Below the pieces are notes generated by a model that searched no databases, was not told the origin of the DNA, and saw nothing but the letters and a program-made list of their open reading frames with translations. A stretch of DNA of 17,742 nt from Quisquiliibacterium sp. (lineage in GTDB: Bacteria > Pseudomonadota > Gammaproteobacteria > Burkholderiales > Burkholderiaceae_E): contig JALRBB010000294.1 in the NCBI GenBank assembly GCA_023257915.1, forward strand, positions 1-17,742. The letters are read 5' to 3'. Position numbers and translations under genes: made by a program. This document shows, piece after piece, positions 7,366 through 14,973 of this stretch. Every line of letters begins with the position of its first letter. Position 1 is the first letter of the stretch.

Positions 7366-7613
7366 GATGATTTCCTCAGGTATCCTAGACAACGCTGGAT
7401 TTCGCCCTTGACAGGCTTCGGTCGGTCGCCTTGCCGCCGACCGCCATAATGCCCGCGTGGCGCGCGATCGCAAAGCCCTCGTGCCCGCGAATTCACCTGT
7501 CGCCGGAACCCGGGTTTGTTTGCCTTTCGCGGCCCAATCGGGTAAACAGCAAGCGGCTTCAGAAAGCAGGCGCCATAGAGTGCCGTCCTTAAACCAAAGA
7601 AAGGAGACATGTG
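7366..7613. promoter_or_regulatory. Divergent promoter region between flavoprotein and ABC importer
   Basis: About 250 bp without a gene, serving both directions. It holds TTGACA on the plus strand (7408-7413), a 7-bp inverted repeat CGGTCGG (7419-7425) / CCGACCG (7437-7443), and CATAAT (7445-7450) just after it. TTGACA and CATAAT are 31 bp apart, so they do not form one standard promoter; the repeat between them could be an operator. A weak pair TTGCCT / GTAAAC lies nearer the importer. No sigma-54 type -24/-12 element was found. Confidence 0.4.
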
Positions 7614-7616
7614 ATG
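7601..7616 (+). promoter_or_regulatory. Strong ribosome binding site and start region of the binding-protein gene
   Basis: AAGGAGA at 7601-7607 precedes three overlapping start signals: ATG 7609 (immediately stopped by TGA), GTG 7611 and ATG 7614. Spacing of about 7 nt favours ATG 7614, which yields a normal signal peptide. The strong site fits a protein needed in excess over its transporter. Confidence 0.7.
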
Positions 7617-9215
7617 AACCGCAAGGCTCGAATCACGACTCTCGCCCTTGTTGCCTTGACCGCTGGCGCCTTTAGCGCCGGGGCTGCCCACGCCGAAAAG
7701 GCTGGCGGCATCCTGAAAATGCATCACCGCGACAACCCGGGCAGTGCATCGGTCCACGAGGATGCGTCTTACTCGACGAACATTCCGTTCATGGGCCTGT
7801 ACAACAACCTGGTGATGTACGACCAGGCGGTTGCCACGAACAGCATCGACTCCATCGTTCCGGATCTTGCGACCGAATGGTCCTGGAACTCGGACAAGAC
7901 CAAGCTGACGTTCAAGCTGCGCCAGGGGGTCAAATGGCATGACGGCAAGCCGTTCACTGCCAAGGACGTCCAGTGCACCTTCGACCTGCTGCAGGGCAAA
8001 GGCGACAAAAAACTGCGTCAGAATCCTCGCAAGGCCTGGTACAACAACCTGGACAGCGTCACCGCCAACGGCAACTTCGAGGTCACCTTTAATCTGAAGC
8101 GCAAGCAGCCCGCGTTCATCGCGCTGCTGGCCTCCGGCTACACGCCGATGTACCCGTGCCACGTTGACCCGGCCAAGATGCGCACGAACCCGATCGGCAC
8201 CGGTCCGTTCAAGTTTGTCGAGTACAAGCGCAATGAATCGATCAAGGTGACCCGTAATCCGGATTACTGGAAAAAGGGTCGTCCGCTGCTCGATGGCATC
8301 GAGTACACGATCATCCGCAACCGCTCCACCGCAGCGCTCGCATTCGTCTCCGGCAAGACCGACATGGGCTTCCCGTTGGCCTTTAGCGTCGCCATGGTGC
8401 GCGACATCAAAAAACAGGTTCCTGAGGCGGTCTGCGAAATCCAGACGACCAACGTCGCAACCAACCTGATCGTCAATCGTGACGCTCCGCCATTTGACAA
8501 CGCCGACGTTCGTCGGGCGATGGCGATGGCGCTGGACCGCAAGGCCTTCGTGGAAATTCTTTACGAAGGCAATGCGGAGATCGGTGGCGCGATGCTGCCG
8601 CGTCCGAACGGCGTTTGGGGTATGCCGGTCGAGCTGCTGCGCACAATGCCTGGCTACAACCCGGACGTGAAAGCCAACCGGGAGGAAGCTCGCGCGCTGA
8701 TGAAAAAGGCGGGTTATGGGCCTGACAAGCGCCTGAAGGTCAAGGTATCGACCCGTAACATCGCCATCTATCGCGATCCGGCGGTGATCCTGATCGACCA
8801 GCTTAAGGACATCTACATTGACGGCGAGCTCGAGGTCGTGGAAACCCCGAACTGGTTCCCGAAGGTCGCACGCAAGGATTACGCGGTTGGCCTGAACCTG
8901 ACCGGTAGTGCGGTGGACGATCCGGATCAGAACTTCTACGAGAACTATTCCTGCGGTTCGCAGCGCAACTACACGAAGTACTGCAACAAGGAGCTCGAGA
9001 AGCTGTTTGATCAACAGTCAATGGAAGATGACTTCGAAAAGCGCAAGGCGATCGTCTGGGAGATCGACAAGAAGCTGCAGGAGGACGTAGCCCGTCCGAT
9101 CATCGTGCACTCGCGCGAAGGCACCTGCTATCGGCCGTACGTGAAGGGCATCACCGTGATGTCGAACAGCTCGTACAACGGCTATCGCTACGAAGACGTC
9201 TGGCTCGACAAGTAA
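7614..9215 (+). CDS. ABC transporter substrate-binding protein, family 5 (DppA/OppA-like)
   Basis: Periplasmic binding protein of 533 residues that captures the substrate for the importer encoded downstream. The N-terminus is a classical Sec signal peptide: basic MNRKAR, a hydrophobic stretch, then cleavage likely after AAHA (residue 27). Family 5 landmarks follow: PDLATEWSWNSDKTKLTFKLRQGVKWHDGKPFTAKDV, NPIGTGPFKFVEYKRNESIKVTRNPDYWKKGRP, and NADVRRAMAMALDRKAFVEILYEG. The mature part has six cysteines (C121, C182, C274, C447, C457, C505), which may form disulfides in the periplasm. Family 5 members bind peptides, but others bind opines, nickel, haem or glutathione, so the ligand is open. It is the first gene of a five-gene operon and is followed by a hairpin. 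Confidence 0.95.
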   Translation: MNRKARITTLALVALTAGAFSAGAAHAEKAGGILKMHHRDNPGSASVHEDASYSTNIPFMGLYNNLVMYDQAVATNSIDSIVPDLATEWSWNSDKTKLTFKLRQGVKWHDGKPFTAKDVQCTFDLLQGKGDKKLRQNPRKAWYNNLDSVTANGNFEVTFNLKRKQPAFIALLASGYTPMYPCHVDPAKMRTNPIGTGPFKFVEYKRNESIKVTRNPDYWKKGRPLLDGIEYTIIRNRSTAALAFVSGKTDMGFPLAFSVAMVRDIKKQVPEAVCEIQTTNVATNLIVNRDAPPFDNADVRRAMAMALDRKAFVEILYEGNAEIGGAMLPRPNGVWGMPVELLRTMPGYNPDVKANREEARALMKKAGYGPDKRLKVKVSTRNIAIYRDPAVILIDQLKDIYIDGELEVVETPNWFPKVARKDYAVGLNLTGSAVDDPDQNFYENYSCGSQRNYTKYCNKELEKLFDQQSMEDDFEKRKAIVWEIDKKLQEDVARPIIVHSREGTCYRPYVKGITVMSNSSYNGYRYEDVWLDK

Positions 9216-9225
9216 GCCACTGAGA

Positions 9226-9249
9226 GGACCCCGTCGCTCGACGGGGTCC
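9226..9249 (+). terminator. GC-rich hairpin after the binding-protein gene (processing/attenuation hairpin)
   Basis: Perfect 10-bp stem GGACCCCGTC (9226-9235) / GACGGGGTCC (9240-9249) with loop GCTC, 10 nt after the TAA. No T tract follows, so it is not a complete intrinsic terminator. In binding-protein operons such hairpins commonly protect the upstream message from 3' decay, giving more binding protein than permease. That role here is inferred from position. Confidence 0.6.
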
Positions 9250-9279
9250 CATCGCAGTACTAGGAAGTAAGGAGCTGTC

Positions 9280-10227
9280 TTGGGTACCTATCTGGTGCGC
9301 AGAACACTGCTGATGATCCTGACCTTGTTTGGGATCTCGGTCGTTATCTTCACGTTGTTGCGCGTTGTTCCCGGTAACGTGGTCGACATCCTGTTTGAAG
9401 CGTCTGGCTTCGTCGACGAAGCCGAAAAGGCGCAAATCGAAAAGGATCTTGGTCTGGACAGACCCTTGCATATTCAATATGCAAGCTGGATTTCGGGTCT
9501 TGCCCAGGGAGATCTGGGCTACTCCTATGCGTCGGAAAAACCGGCCATCGAAGAAATTGCACCGAGAATTCCGGTCACCACCAAACTTGCGGTGCTTGCA
9601 CTGGTCTTTTCCATCATCATGGGTGTGCCGCTTGGAGTCGTCAGCGCGGTCCGACAAAATTCTGGGCTGGACTACGCGTTCAGGCTGGTCAGCCTAAGCG
9701 GGCTTTCACTGCCATCGTTCTGGCTTGGCCTGTTGGTCTTGATGCTGTTCGTTGTGGCCACCGGCAACCTGCCGATCTACGATGCCGAGACCGAGAGCTT
9801 CTGGGATGCGCTGCTGATGTACAGCGTACCGGCGGCAATTGTCGGGTTTCGCAGTTCCGCGCTGATCATGCGTCTGACCCGCTCTTCGATGCTTGAAGTG
9901 ATGCGTCAGGACTACATTCGTACCGCGCGTGCCAAGGGTGCCAGCAAGAATTCCGTCAATTATCGCCACGCACTGCGCAATGCGCTGCTGCCGGTTGTGA
10001 CCGTGATCGGCATCGAAGCCGCCTTCTTGATTGGCGGACTCATCGTGACCGAGACGGTCTTCAATATCCCTGGCATTGCACGCTTCCTGGTTGAAGCCAT
10101 CCAGTGGCGCGACTATCCGATCGTGCAGAACCTGGTGATGTTTGCGGCAGTCGTTGTCGTCGTGGTCAATTTCATCGTCGACCTTCTTTACGCAGTCCTG
10201 GATCCGAGAATTCGCTATGGCGACTGA
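9280..10227 (+). CDS. ABC transporter permease, DppB/OppB-like
   Basis: Inner-membrane permease of 315 residues. It begins with GTYLVRRTLLMILTLFGISVVIFTLLRVVPG, the standard first helix and conserved PG of DppB-type permeases, followed by the LGLDRPLHIQYASW periplasmic motif. The cytoplasmic EAA-type loop that docks to the ATPase is RTARAKGASKNSVNYRHALRNALLPVV (from residue 214). The end [24 protein letters not shown] is diagnostic for the family. The start is TTG 9280, set by AAGGAG at 9269-9274 with 5-nt spacing and by agreement with the family N-terminus; no ATG fits. The first 400 bp look richer in A/T than the neighbours and hold a 21-bp palindrome. It overlaps the next gene by 11 bp. 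Confidence 0.95.
   Translation: MGTYLVRRTLLMILTLFGISVVIFTLLRVVPGNVVDILFEASGFVDEAEKAQIEKDLGLDRPLHIQYASWISGLAQGDLGYSYASEKPAIEEIAPRIPVTTKLAVLALVFSIIMGVPLGVVSAVRQNSGLDYAFRLVSLSGLSLPSFWLGLLVLMLFVVATGNLPIYDAETESFWDALLMYSVPAAIVGFRSSALIMRLTRSSMLEVMRQDYIRTARAKGASKNSVNYRHALRNALLPVVTVIGIEAAFLIGGLIVTETVFNIPGIARFLVEAIQWRDYPIVQNLVMFAAVVVVVVNFIVDLLYAVLDPRIRYGD
9465..9485. repeat. Near-perfect 21-bp palindrome inside the permease gene
   Basis: Left arm CTTGCATATT (9465-9474), one central C (9475), right arm AATATGCAAG (9476-9485): a perfect 10-bp inverted repeat. It encodes part of the conserved PLHIQYAS segment, so protein constraint explains the amino acids but not the exact symmetry. It could be a DNA-binding site or chance. 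Confidence 0.6.
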
Positions 10228-11122
10228 ATCCGAAACAACCGACCACTCGGCCCACCTTGCCAAAGCGGGAGCGAACGTCAACACCAGGTTTGGCGAGTTG
10301 CTCTTTCTGGCACGACGTTATCCACTGGGTGCAGTGGGCGCGATCATCGTCATTGCCTTTGTCTTCGCCGCGGTGTTTGCCGAGCTGATTACGGTCCACG
10401 ACCCCCTGGCGACCGATGCCGACATGTCGCTGAGCGCGCCGGGAGCACATCATTGGCTCGGCGCAGACAACTTCGGACGCGATGTCTACAGCCGGATCGT
10501 CTACGGTGCGCGCATTTCCCTGGCAGTGGGTCTGGGCTCCACCTTCCTGGGGTGTTTGCTGGGGGTAATTCTGGGCCTGGTGTCCGGCTATATGTCGGGC
10601 TGGGTTGATCTGAGCGTTCAGCGCGTGATCGACATCATGCAAGCCCTGCCGCTGCTGGTGCTGGCCCTGGTGATGGCCGCCGCCCTTGGCCCGTCGCTCG
10701 AAAACACGATCATCGCGATCGCAATCCCGATCGTCCCGCACGTGGCCAGGGTGATCCGGGCCAATACCCTGGCCTTGCGCGAACAACCGTTCGTTGAAGC
10801 CGCTCGTGCCGTCGGCATGAGCGACTTCCGGATCGCGGTGCGCCATGTGCTGCCCAACACCCTCGCGCCACTGATTGTGCTGGGTACCGCGCAACTGGGT
10901 TCGGCAATCCTCACCGAAGCTTCGCTGTCGTTCCTGGGCCTGGGCATTCCGGAGCCCTTCCCGTCCTGGGGTCGCATGCTGTCCGAATCAGCGGCCGAAT
11001 ATGTGCGAACCGCCCCCTGGCTCGTGATCTTCCCGGGGGTGGCGATCAGTCTGGTCGTGTTCGGCACCAACCTGATGGGCGACGCTCTTCGCGACCTTCT
11101 CGACCCGAGGCAAAGAACGTGA
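10217..11122 (+). CDS. ABC transporter permease, DppC/OppC-like
   Basis: Second inner-membrane permease, 301 residues. The N-terminal cytoplasmic tail ([18 protein letters not shown]) leads to a first helix ([23 protein letters not shown]) and the family signature [28 protein letters not shown]. The ATPase-docking loop is [29 protein letters not shown] (residues about 193-221). The end [25 protein letters not shown] is typical. I chose ATG 10217, which overlaps the first permease by 11 bp; the frame is open further upstream, but that would run deep into the preceding gene. Its stop overlaps the next start as GTGA, so the permeases and ATPases are translationally linked. Confidence 0.95.
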   Translation: MATESETTDHSAHLAKAGANVNTRFGELLFLARRYPLGAVGAIIVIAFVFAAVFAELITVHDPLATDADMSLSAPGAHHWLGADNFGRDVYSRIVYGARISLAVGLGSTFLGCLLGVILGLVSGYMSGWVDLSVQRVIDIMQALPLLVLALVMAAALGPSLENTIIAIAIPIVPHVARVIRANTLALREQPFVEAARAVGMSDFRIAVRHVLPNTLAPLIVLGTAQLGSAILTEASLSFLGLGIPEPFPSWGRMLSESAAEYVRTAPWLVIFPGVAISLVVFGTNLMGDALRDLLDPRQRT

Positions 11123-12144
11123 GTGCCATGCCGACCATCGGCGAGACGATTCTCGACGTCGCCGGGCTCAAGACCTATTTCTACACGCGGGCGGGGATCG
11201 TCAAGGCGGTCGAGGACCTCACCTTCACGCTCAGCCGCGGGGAGACACTGGCTATCGTCGGCGAATCCGGCTGCGGCAAGAGCATGACCGCGCTGTCGCT
11301 GATGCGCCTGATCCCGGAACCGCCGGGGCGTATCGCCGCCGGCAAGATCGTGCTCGACGGCCGGGATCTGCTGACCCTCGACGAAGAGTCGATGCGTCAG
11401 GTGCGCGGCAACGAGATCTCGATGATCTTTCAGGAGCCGATGACCTCGCTGAATCCGGTGCTGACCGTCGGCAACCAGATCGGCGAGACGCTGCGTCTGC
11501 ATCAGAAACTGTCCGAGGCCGAAATCAAAGCGCGCACCATCGACATGTTGCGCCTGGTCGGCATCCCGGAACCCGAGCAGCGCGCCCGGGAGTATCCGCA
11601 TCAGTTATCTGGTGGCATGCGCCAGCGGGTGATGATCGCGATTGCGCTGGCTTGCAATCCAAAAGTGCTGATCGCCGACGAGCCGACCACCGCGCTTGAT
11701 GTGACGATTCAGGCGCAGATCATCAATCTGATGATCGACCTGCAACGGGAACTCGGCACTGCGATGATCCTGATCACGCACGACTTGGGCGTGGTCGCGG
11801 AGACCGCGCAGCGGGTGATCGTCATGTATGCGGGGCGCAAGGTCGAAGAAGCCAGTGTCGAGGCGCTCTTCGAGCGCCCGATGCATCCGTACACCCGCGG
11901 TCTGCTCGATTCGGTTCCGCATCTGACCTCGATCAGCGGTGACGAGGCTCCGGAACATCTGAACGAAATCCCCGGCATGGTGCCGGCGTTGTCAAACCTG
12001 CCGCAGGGCTGCGCCTTCGCGCCGCGCTGCAAGTTTGCCGACGACCAGTGCACTGCCCAATATCCGCCGTTCGAACTCAAGAGTGATGGCCATTGGGCCG
12101 CCTGCTGGCACTCGGAGCGGCTCAGTGGAGACAGCAATGCCTGA
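11119..12144 (+). CDS. ABC transporter ATP-binding protein, DppD/OppD-like
   Basis: Cytoplasmic ATPase of 341 residues, one of the two motors of the importer. Walker A GESGCGKS spans 48-55, the Q-loop is in [12 protein letters not shown], the signature LSGGMRQR starts at 163, Walker B is VLIADEPT (D187, E188), and the switch histidine is in LITHDLGVV. The C-terminal oligopeptide-transporter domain has four cysteines (C298, C304, C311, C329; spacing CX5CX6CX17C), a motif reported to hold an iron-sulfur cluster in some Dpp ATPases. The start is GTG 11119, with GAGG 8 nt upstream and a 4-bp GTGA overlap with the permease stop; ATG 11128 is possible. It overlaps the next ATPase by 8 bp. Confidence 0.95.
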   Translation: MSAMPTIGETILDVAGLKTYFYTRAGIVKAVEDLTFTLSRGETLAIVGESGCGKSMTALSLMRLIPEPPGRIAAGKIVLDGRDLLTLDEESMRQVRGNEISMIFQEPMTSLNPVLTVGNQIGETLRLHQKLSEAEIKARTIDMLRLVGIPEPEQRAREYPHQLSGGMRQRVMIAIALACNPKVLIADEPTTALDVTIQAQIINLMIDLQRELGTAMILITHDLGVVAETAQRVIVMYAGRKVEEASVEALFERPMHPYTRGLLDSVPHLTSISGDEAPEHLNEIPGMVPALSNLPQGCAFAPRCKFADDQCTAQYPPFELKSDGHWAACWHSERLSGDSNA

Positions 12145-13126
12145 TCCGGTGCTGGAAGTCACCGATCTGAAGAAGCACTACCCGATCAAAAAGGGGCTGC
12201 TGCGACGTACGGTCGGTAATGTCTATGCGGTCGACGGGATCAGCTTCTCGGTCGCCGAAGGTGAAACCCTGGGCCTGGTCGGTGAGTCCGGCTGCGGCAA
12301 GTCCACGGCCGCGCGTGCGGTGATGCGACTGGTCGAACCCACCTCCGGTTCGATCAAGCTCGAAGGCCAGGAAATCGCGCATCTGGGCAAGAAGGAGTTG
12401 CGCCCGTTTCGTCGCGAAATGCAGATCGTGTTCCAGGATCCGTTCGCGTCGCTCGATCCACGCATGACGGTTGGCGATATCGTCGGCGAGCCCTTGCAGG
12501 TGCATGGCATTGCACGCGGCAGCGAGCTGGCCGATCGGGTTGCGGGCCTGTTCACGCAGGTGGGTCTGCGTGCCGAGCAGATGAAACTGTTTCCGCACCA
12601 GTTCTCCGGCGGTCAGCGCCAGCGGATCTGCATCGCTCGCGCCCTTGCGCTGAATCCGAAGCTGATCGTCGGCGATGAGCCAGTCTCGGCGCTGGACGTC
12701 TCGATCCAGGCGCAGGTGATCAACCTGCTGGTCGATCTGCAGCAGGAAAAAAAACTGTCCTACCTGTTCATTGCGCATGATCTCGCCGTGGTCGAACACA
12801 TCAGCCACCGGGTCGCAGTGATGTACCTGGGCAAGATCGTCGAGTACGCGGACAAGAAGACGCTGTTTAGCCATCCGCTGCATCCGTACACCGAGGCGCT
12901 GCTGTCGGCGGTCCCGATCCCGAATCCAAAGATCAAGCGCAAAAAACAGATTCTGGTCGGTGATGTGCCCAGCCCGGTCAATCCGCCGCCGGGATGCTCA
13001 TTCCACACCCGCTGCCCGCACGCGATGCCGCGCTGCAAGAGCGAGGTTCCGCAATTGCAGGAAATGAGCACTGGCAACTGGGTGGCCTGCCATCTGCATC
13101 AGGGCGGTAAAGCGGTCGCCGCCTGA
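12137..13126 (+). CDS. ABC transporter ATP-binding protein, DppF/OppF-like
   Basis: Second cytoplasmic ATPase, 329 residues. The N-terminus [19 protein letters not shown] followed by VYAVDGISF is typical of DppF/OppF. Walker A GESGCGKS spans 49-56, signature FSGGQRQR starts at 156, Walker B contains D180 and E181 ([10 protein letters not shown]), and the switch histidine is in [11 protein letters not shown]. The C-terminal domain repeats the four-cysteine motif of its partner with identical spacing (C287, C293, C300, C318). Start ATG 12137 is set by GGAG 6 nt upstream; the frame is open further upstream but would lie inside the first ATPase gene. It ends the importer operon, 17 nt from the convergent thioesterase, with no clear terminator between them. 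Confidence 0.95.
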   Translation: MPDPVLEVTDLKKHYPIKKGLLRRTVGNVYAVDGISFSVAEGETLGLVGESGCGKSTAARAVMRLVEPTSGSIKLEGQEIAHLGKKELRPFRREMQIVFQDPFASLDPRMTVGDIVGEPLQVHGIARGSELADRVAGLFTQVGLRAEQMKLFPHQFSGGQRQRICIARALALNPKLIVGDEPVSALDVSIQAQVINLLVDLQQEKKLSYLFIAHDLAVVEHISHRVAVMYLGKIVEYADKKTLFSHPLHPYTEALLSAVPIPNPKIKRKKQILVGDVPSPVNPPPGCSFHTRCPHAMPRCKSEVPQLQEMSTGNWVACHLHQGGKAVAA

Positions 13127-13143
13127 CGGGGCTCGGGCCAGAA

Positions 13144-13989
13144 TCACTCGCGGGTGAGAAACTCCGGCACCGCGATGGCACGACGGGTCGCCTTGTCGAT
13201 CAGCACAGCGACCAGTTCGGCACCCGCGATGGGCGCATGATCCTGCAGGCGGTAGATCTGATGCAGCAGGCGAATCGTCTTGCCCTGGATCGGGCCGACT
13301 CGCGACAGAAGGACCAGCACGTCGCCGACACGAGCCTGCTGATGATGATCCAGTCGTAGCTCGAGTGCCGCACGACCATAACCACGGTCCCTGAGCCAGT
13401 TCACGCCAGCCCCCGCCCGCTCCCAGACATGGCCAGCGGCATCGGCCAGCATCGCGGCCAGATGCTGCTCGGTGAGCGCGCCGCCGGCCGTGCACTGAGC
13501 CATCGTCACCCAGTTGCGCCCTGCCGCAAACGCCCCTGCATCGAGCATGTGCTGGTACGACACAGCAGGCGCGTAGGCGTTGTCGACACTGCGCGACAAG
13601 GCCTCGGCAACCACAGCCTCGGATACCTGCTCCACCTGGGCACGATCGGCCTGTGGGCTTGGTGCATCTAGCGCGGTGGCGATCAGCTTGCCATCGCCGA
13701 CATGACGCATCAGATGCACCAGTGATCCTTGGTGCGCACCATCGCTGATCCGACCAGTCTCGATCATGAAGATATCGCCGGCCAGCAACTCGGCATGAAA
13801 GCGCATCAGTCGCGACCGCGGAGCCGGCGCATCCACCGTTTCGCCCCCGGTCATGCCGGCGAAGCGCGCAGCCAGGTCGAACTGCATGCAGTAAAACTGC
13901 ACGTTCCAGTGGTCATTGGAGTCGCACTGCCACGCACCGACGGTGCCATGTTGTATCTCGGTCAGTTTCGGATGCTGGATTTTTGTCAT
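13144..13989 (-). CDS. Double-hotdog acyl-CoA thioesterase-like protein
   Basis: Protein of 281 residues with two hotdog-fold halves. The first half carries a 4-hydroxybenzoyl-CoA thioesterase-type motif, D23-x-x-D-H27-x-N29-x-x-x-Y33 (CDSNDHWNVQFY), where D23 would be the catalytic acid, although the usual glycine before the histidine is D26. The second half (RGYGRAALELRLDHHQQARVGDVLVLLSRV to VLIDKATRRAIAVPEFL) lacks that motif and may be structural. The likely role is hydrolysis of an acyl-CoA thioester; substrate unknown. I chose ATG 13989; the frame is open to 14157, but the upstream part would overlap the divergent ATPase gene. It converges on the importer operon. Confidence 0.8.
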   Translation of the reverse strand: MTKIQHPKLTEIQHGTVGAWQCDSNDHWNVQFYCMQFDLAARFAGMTGGETVDAPAPRSRLMRFHAELLAGDIFMIETGRISDGAHQGSLVHLMRHVGDGKLIATALDAPSPQADRAQVEQVSEAVVAEALSRSVDNAYAPAVSYQHMLDAGAFAAGRNWVTMAQCTAGGALTEQHLAAMLADAAGHVWERAGAGVNWLRDRGYGRAALELRLDHHQQARVGDVLVLLSRVGPIQGKTIRLLHQIYRLQDHAPIAGAELVAVLIDKATRRAIAVPEFLTRE

Positions 13990-14118
13990 CGAGGCGGCCC
14001 TTGCCGGTGCTGAACATGTCTGTTGCATTATCGCGCGAGCATGCGAGCGCATCCCAGCCTGCACGCCAGCATCTTTTCTGTCAAAGTCGGCGGCATCGCC
14101 AAGAGATATCCTCGATTC
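13990..14118. promoter_or_regulatory. Divergent intergenic region between thioesterase and CbbQ-like gene
   Basis: The 129-bp gap must hold both promoters. On the minus strand there is GATAAT (14032 down to 14027) and a perfect TTGACA (14084 down to 14079), but they are 46 bp apart and cannot pair. For the plus strand only weak hexamers are visible, and the ribosome site before ATG 14119 is poor (AAGAGA, 12 nt away). Confidence 0.3.
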
Positions 14119-14973
14119 ATGATCGCGCAGACCCTCCCTCCGAACGACGAAGGCCATGCCCTTCGCAACGAACCCTGGTACCTTGCGCAGCGCGACGAGA
14201 TCGCCCTGTTCGACGCCGCCTACGCGGCGCGCCTGCCGGTGTTACTCAAAGGTCCAACCGGCTGTGGCAAGACCCGCTTCGTCGAGCACATGGCGTGGCG
14301 GCTGTATCGCCAGCAGGACAGCGCGCGCAGGCAGCTCGACATTCCGCTGCTGACAGTCGCCTGCCATGAAGACCTGACCGCGACCGATCTGGTCGGCCGC
14401 CATCTGCTGGCCGGCGATCAGACGGTCTGGATGGACGGCCCGCTGACCCGCGCGGTACGTAGCGGCGCCATCTGTTATCTGGACGAAGTGGTCGAGGCAC
14501 GCAAGGACACCACGGTGGTGGTGCATGCACTGTCGGACCATCGCCGGCTGCTGCCGATCGAAAAAACTGGCGAGCTGCTCGATGCGCACCCGGACTTTCT
14601 GCTGGTGATCTCCTACAACCCGGGATACCAGAGCGTTCTGAAAGACTTGAAACCCTCGACGCGGCAACGCTTCGTCAGCATCGAGTTCGACTACCCTGCG
14701 CCCGAGCAGGAAGCGATGATCATCGCGCACGAAAGCGGAGCCGAGCCGCAGCTCGCGCAAACGCTGGCGCGGATCGGCCTGATGGTGCGCAACCTGAAGG
14801 AGCATGGCTTCGAGGAAGGCGTCAGCACACGACTGCTGGTCTATGCGGCGCAGCTCACGGTTGGCGGCATCGAACCGCGACGCGCCTGCGATGTCGCAAT
14901 CGCCCGTGCGGTCACCGATGATCGCGACGTGCAGCAGGCGATCACCGAGATCGTCGACATCGTGCTGCCGTGA
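14119..14973 (+). CDS. CbbQ/NirQ/NorQ-type AAA+ ATPase (MoxR group)
   Basis: Cytoplasmic AAA+ ATPase of 284 residues. After [29 protein letters not shown] comes Walker A GPTGCGKT (45-52), [16 protein letters not shown], Walker B ICYLDE (D122, E123) followed by [11 protein letters not shown], sensor 1 N167 in [21 protein letters not shown] with the arginine-finger region R182/R184, and a C-terminal lid ending in [17 protein letters not shown]. The match to CbbQ is close along the whole length. These ATPases form hexamers and work with a VWA partner to activate Rubisco (CbbQO) or mature NO reductase (NorQD). The partner gene follows with a 4-bp GTGA overlap. No client enzyme is in the window, so I do not assign cbbQ rather than norQ. 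Start ATG 14119 matches the family N-terminus. Confidence 0.92.
   Translation: MIAQTLPPNDEGHALRNEPWYLAQRDEIALFDAAYAARLPVLLKGPTGCGKTRFVEHMAWRLYRQQDSARRQLDIPLLTVACHEDLTATDLVGRHLLAGDQTVWMDGPLTRAVRSGAICYLDEVVEARKDTTVVVHALSDHRRLLPIEKTGELLDAHPDFLLVISYNPGYQSVLKDLKPSTRQRFVSIEFDYPAPEQEAMIIAHESGAEPQLAQTLARIGLMVRNLKEHGFEEGVSTRLLVYAAQLTVGGIEPRRACDVAIARAVTDDRDVQQAITEIVDIVLP

Noticed and set aside
7366..7473. N-terminal extension of the flavoprotein up to 7473
   Set aside because: The extension is Arg/Ala-rich, covers the divergent promoter elements, and a good ribosome site with GTG at 7365 gives the family-length protein.
7609..7614. Start-stop ATG-TGA overlapping the binding-protein start, a possible regulatory minimal ORF
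   Set aside because: The ribosome site is only 2 nt from that ATG and is correctly spaced for ATG 7614, so the overlap is probably chance.
7362..9014. Long 550-codon open frame on the minus strand opposite the binding-protein gene
   Set aside because: It is a mirror frame created by GC-rich third positions. The plus-strand protein has a signal peptide, family motifs and a strong ribosome site; the antisense product resembles nothing known.
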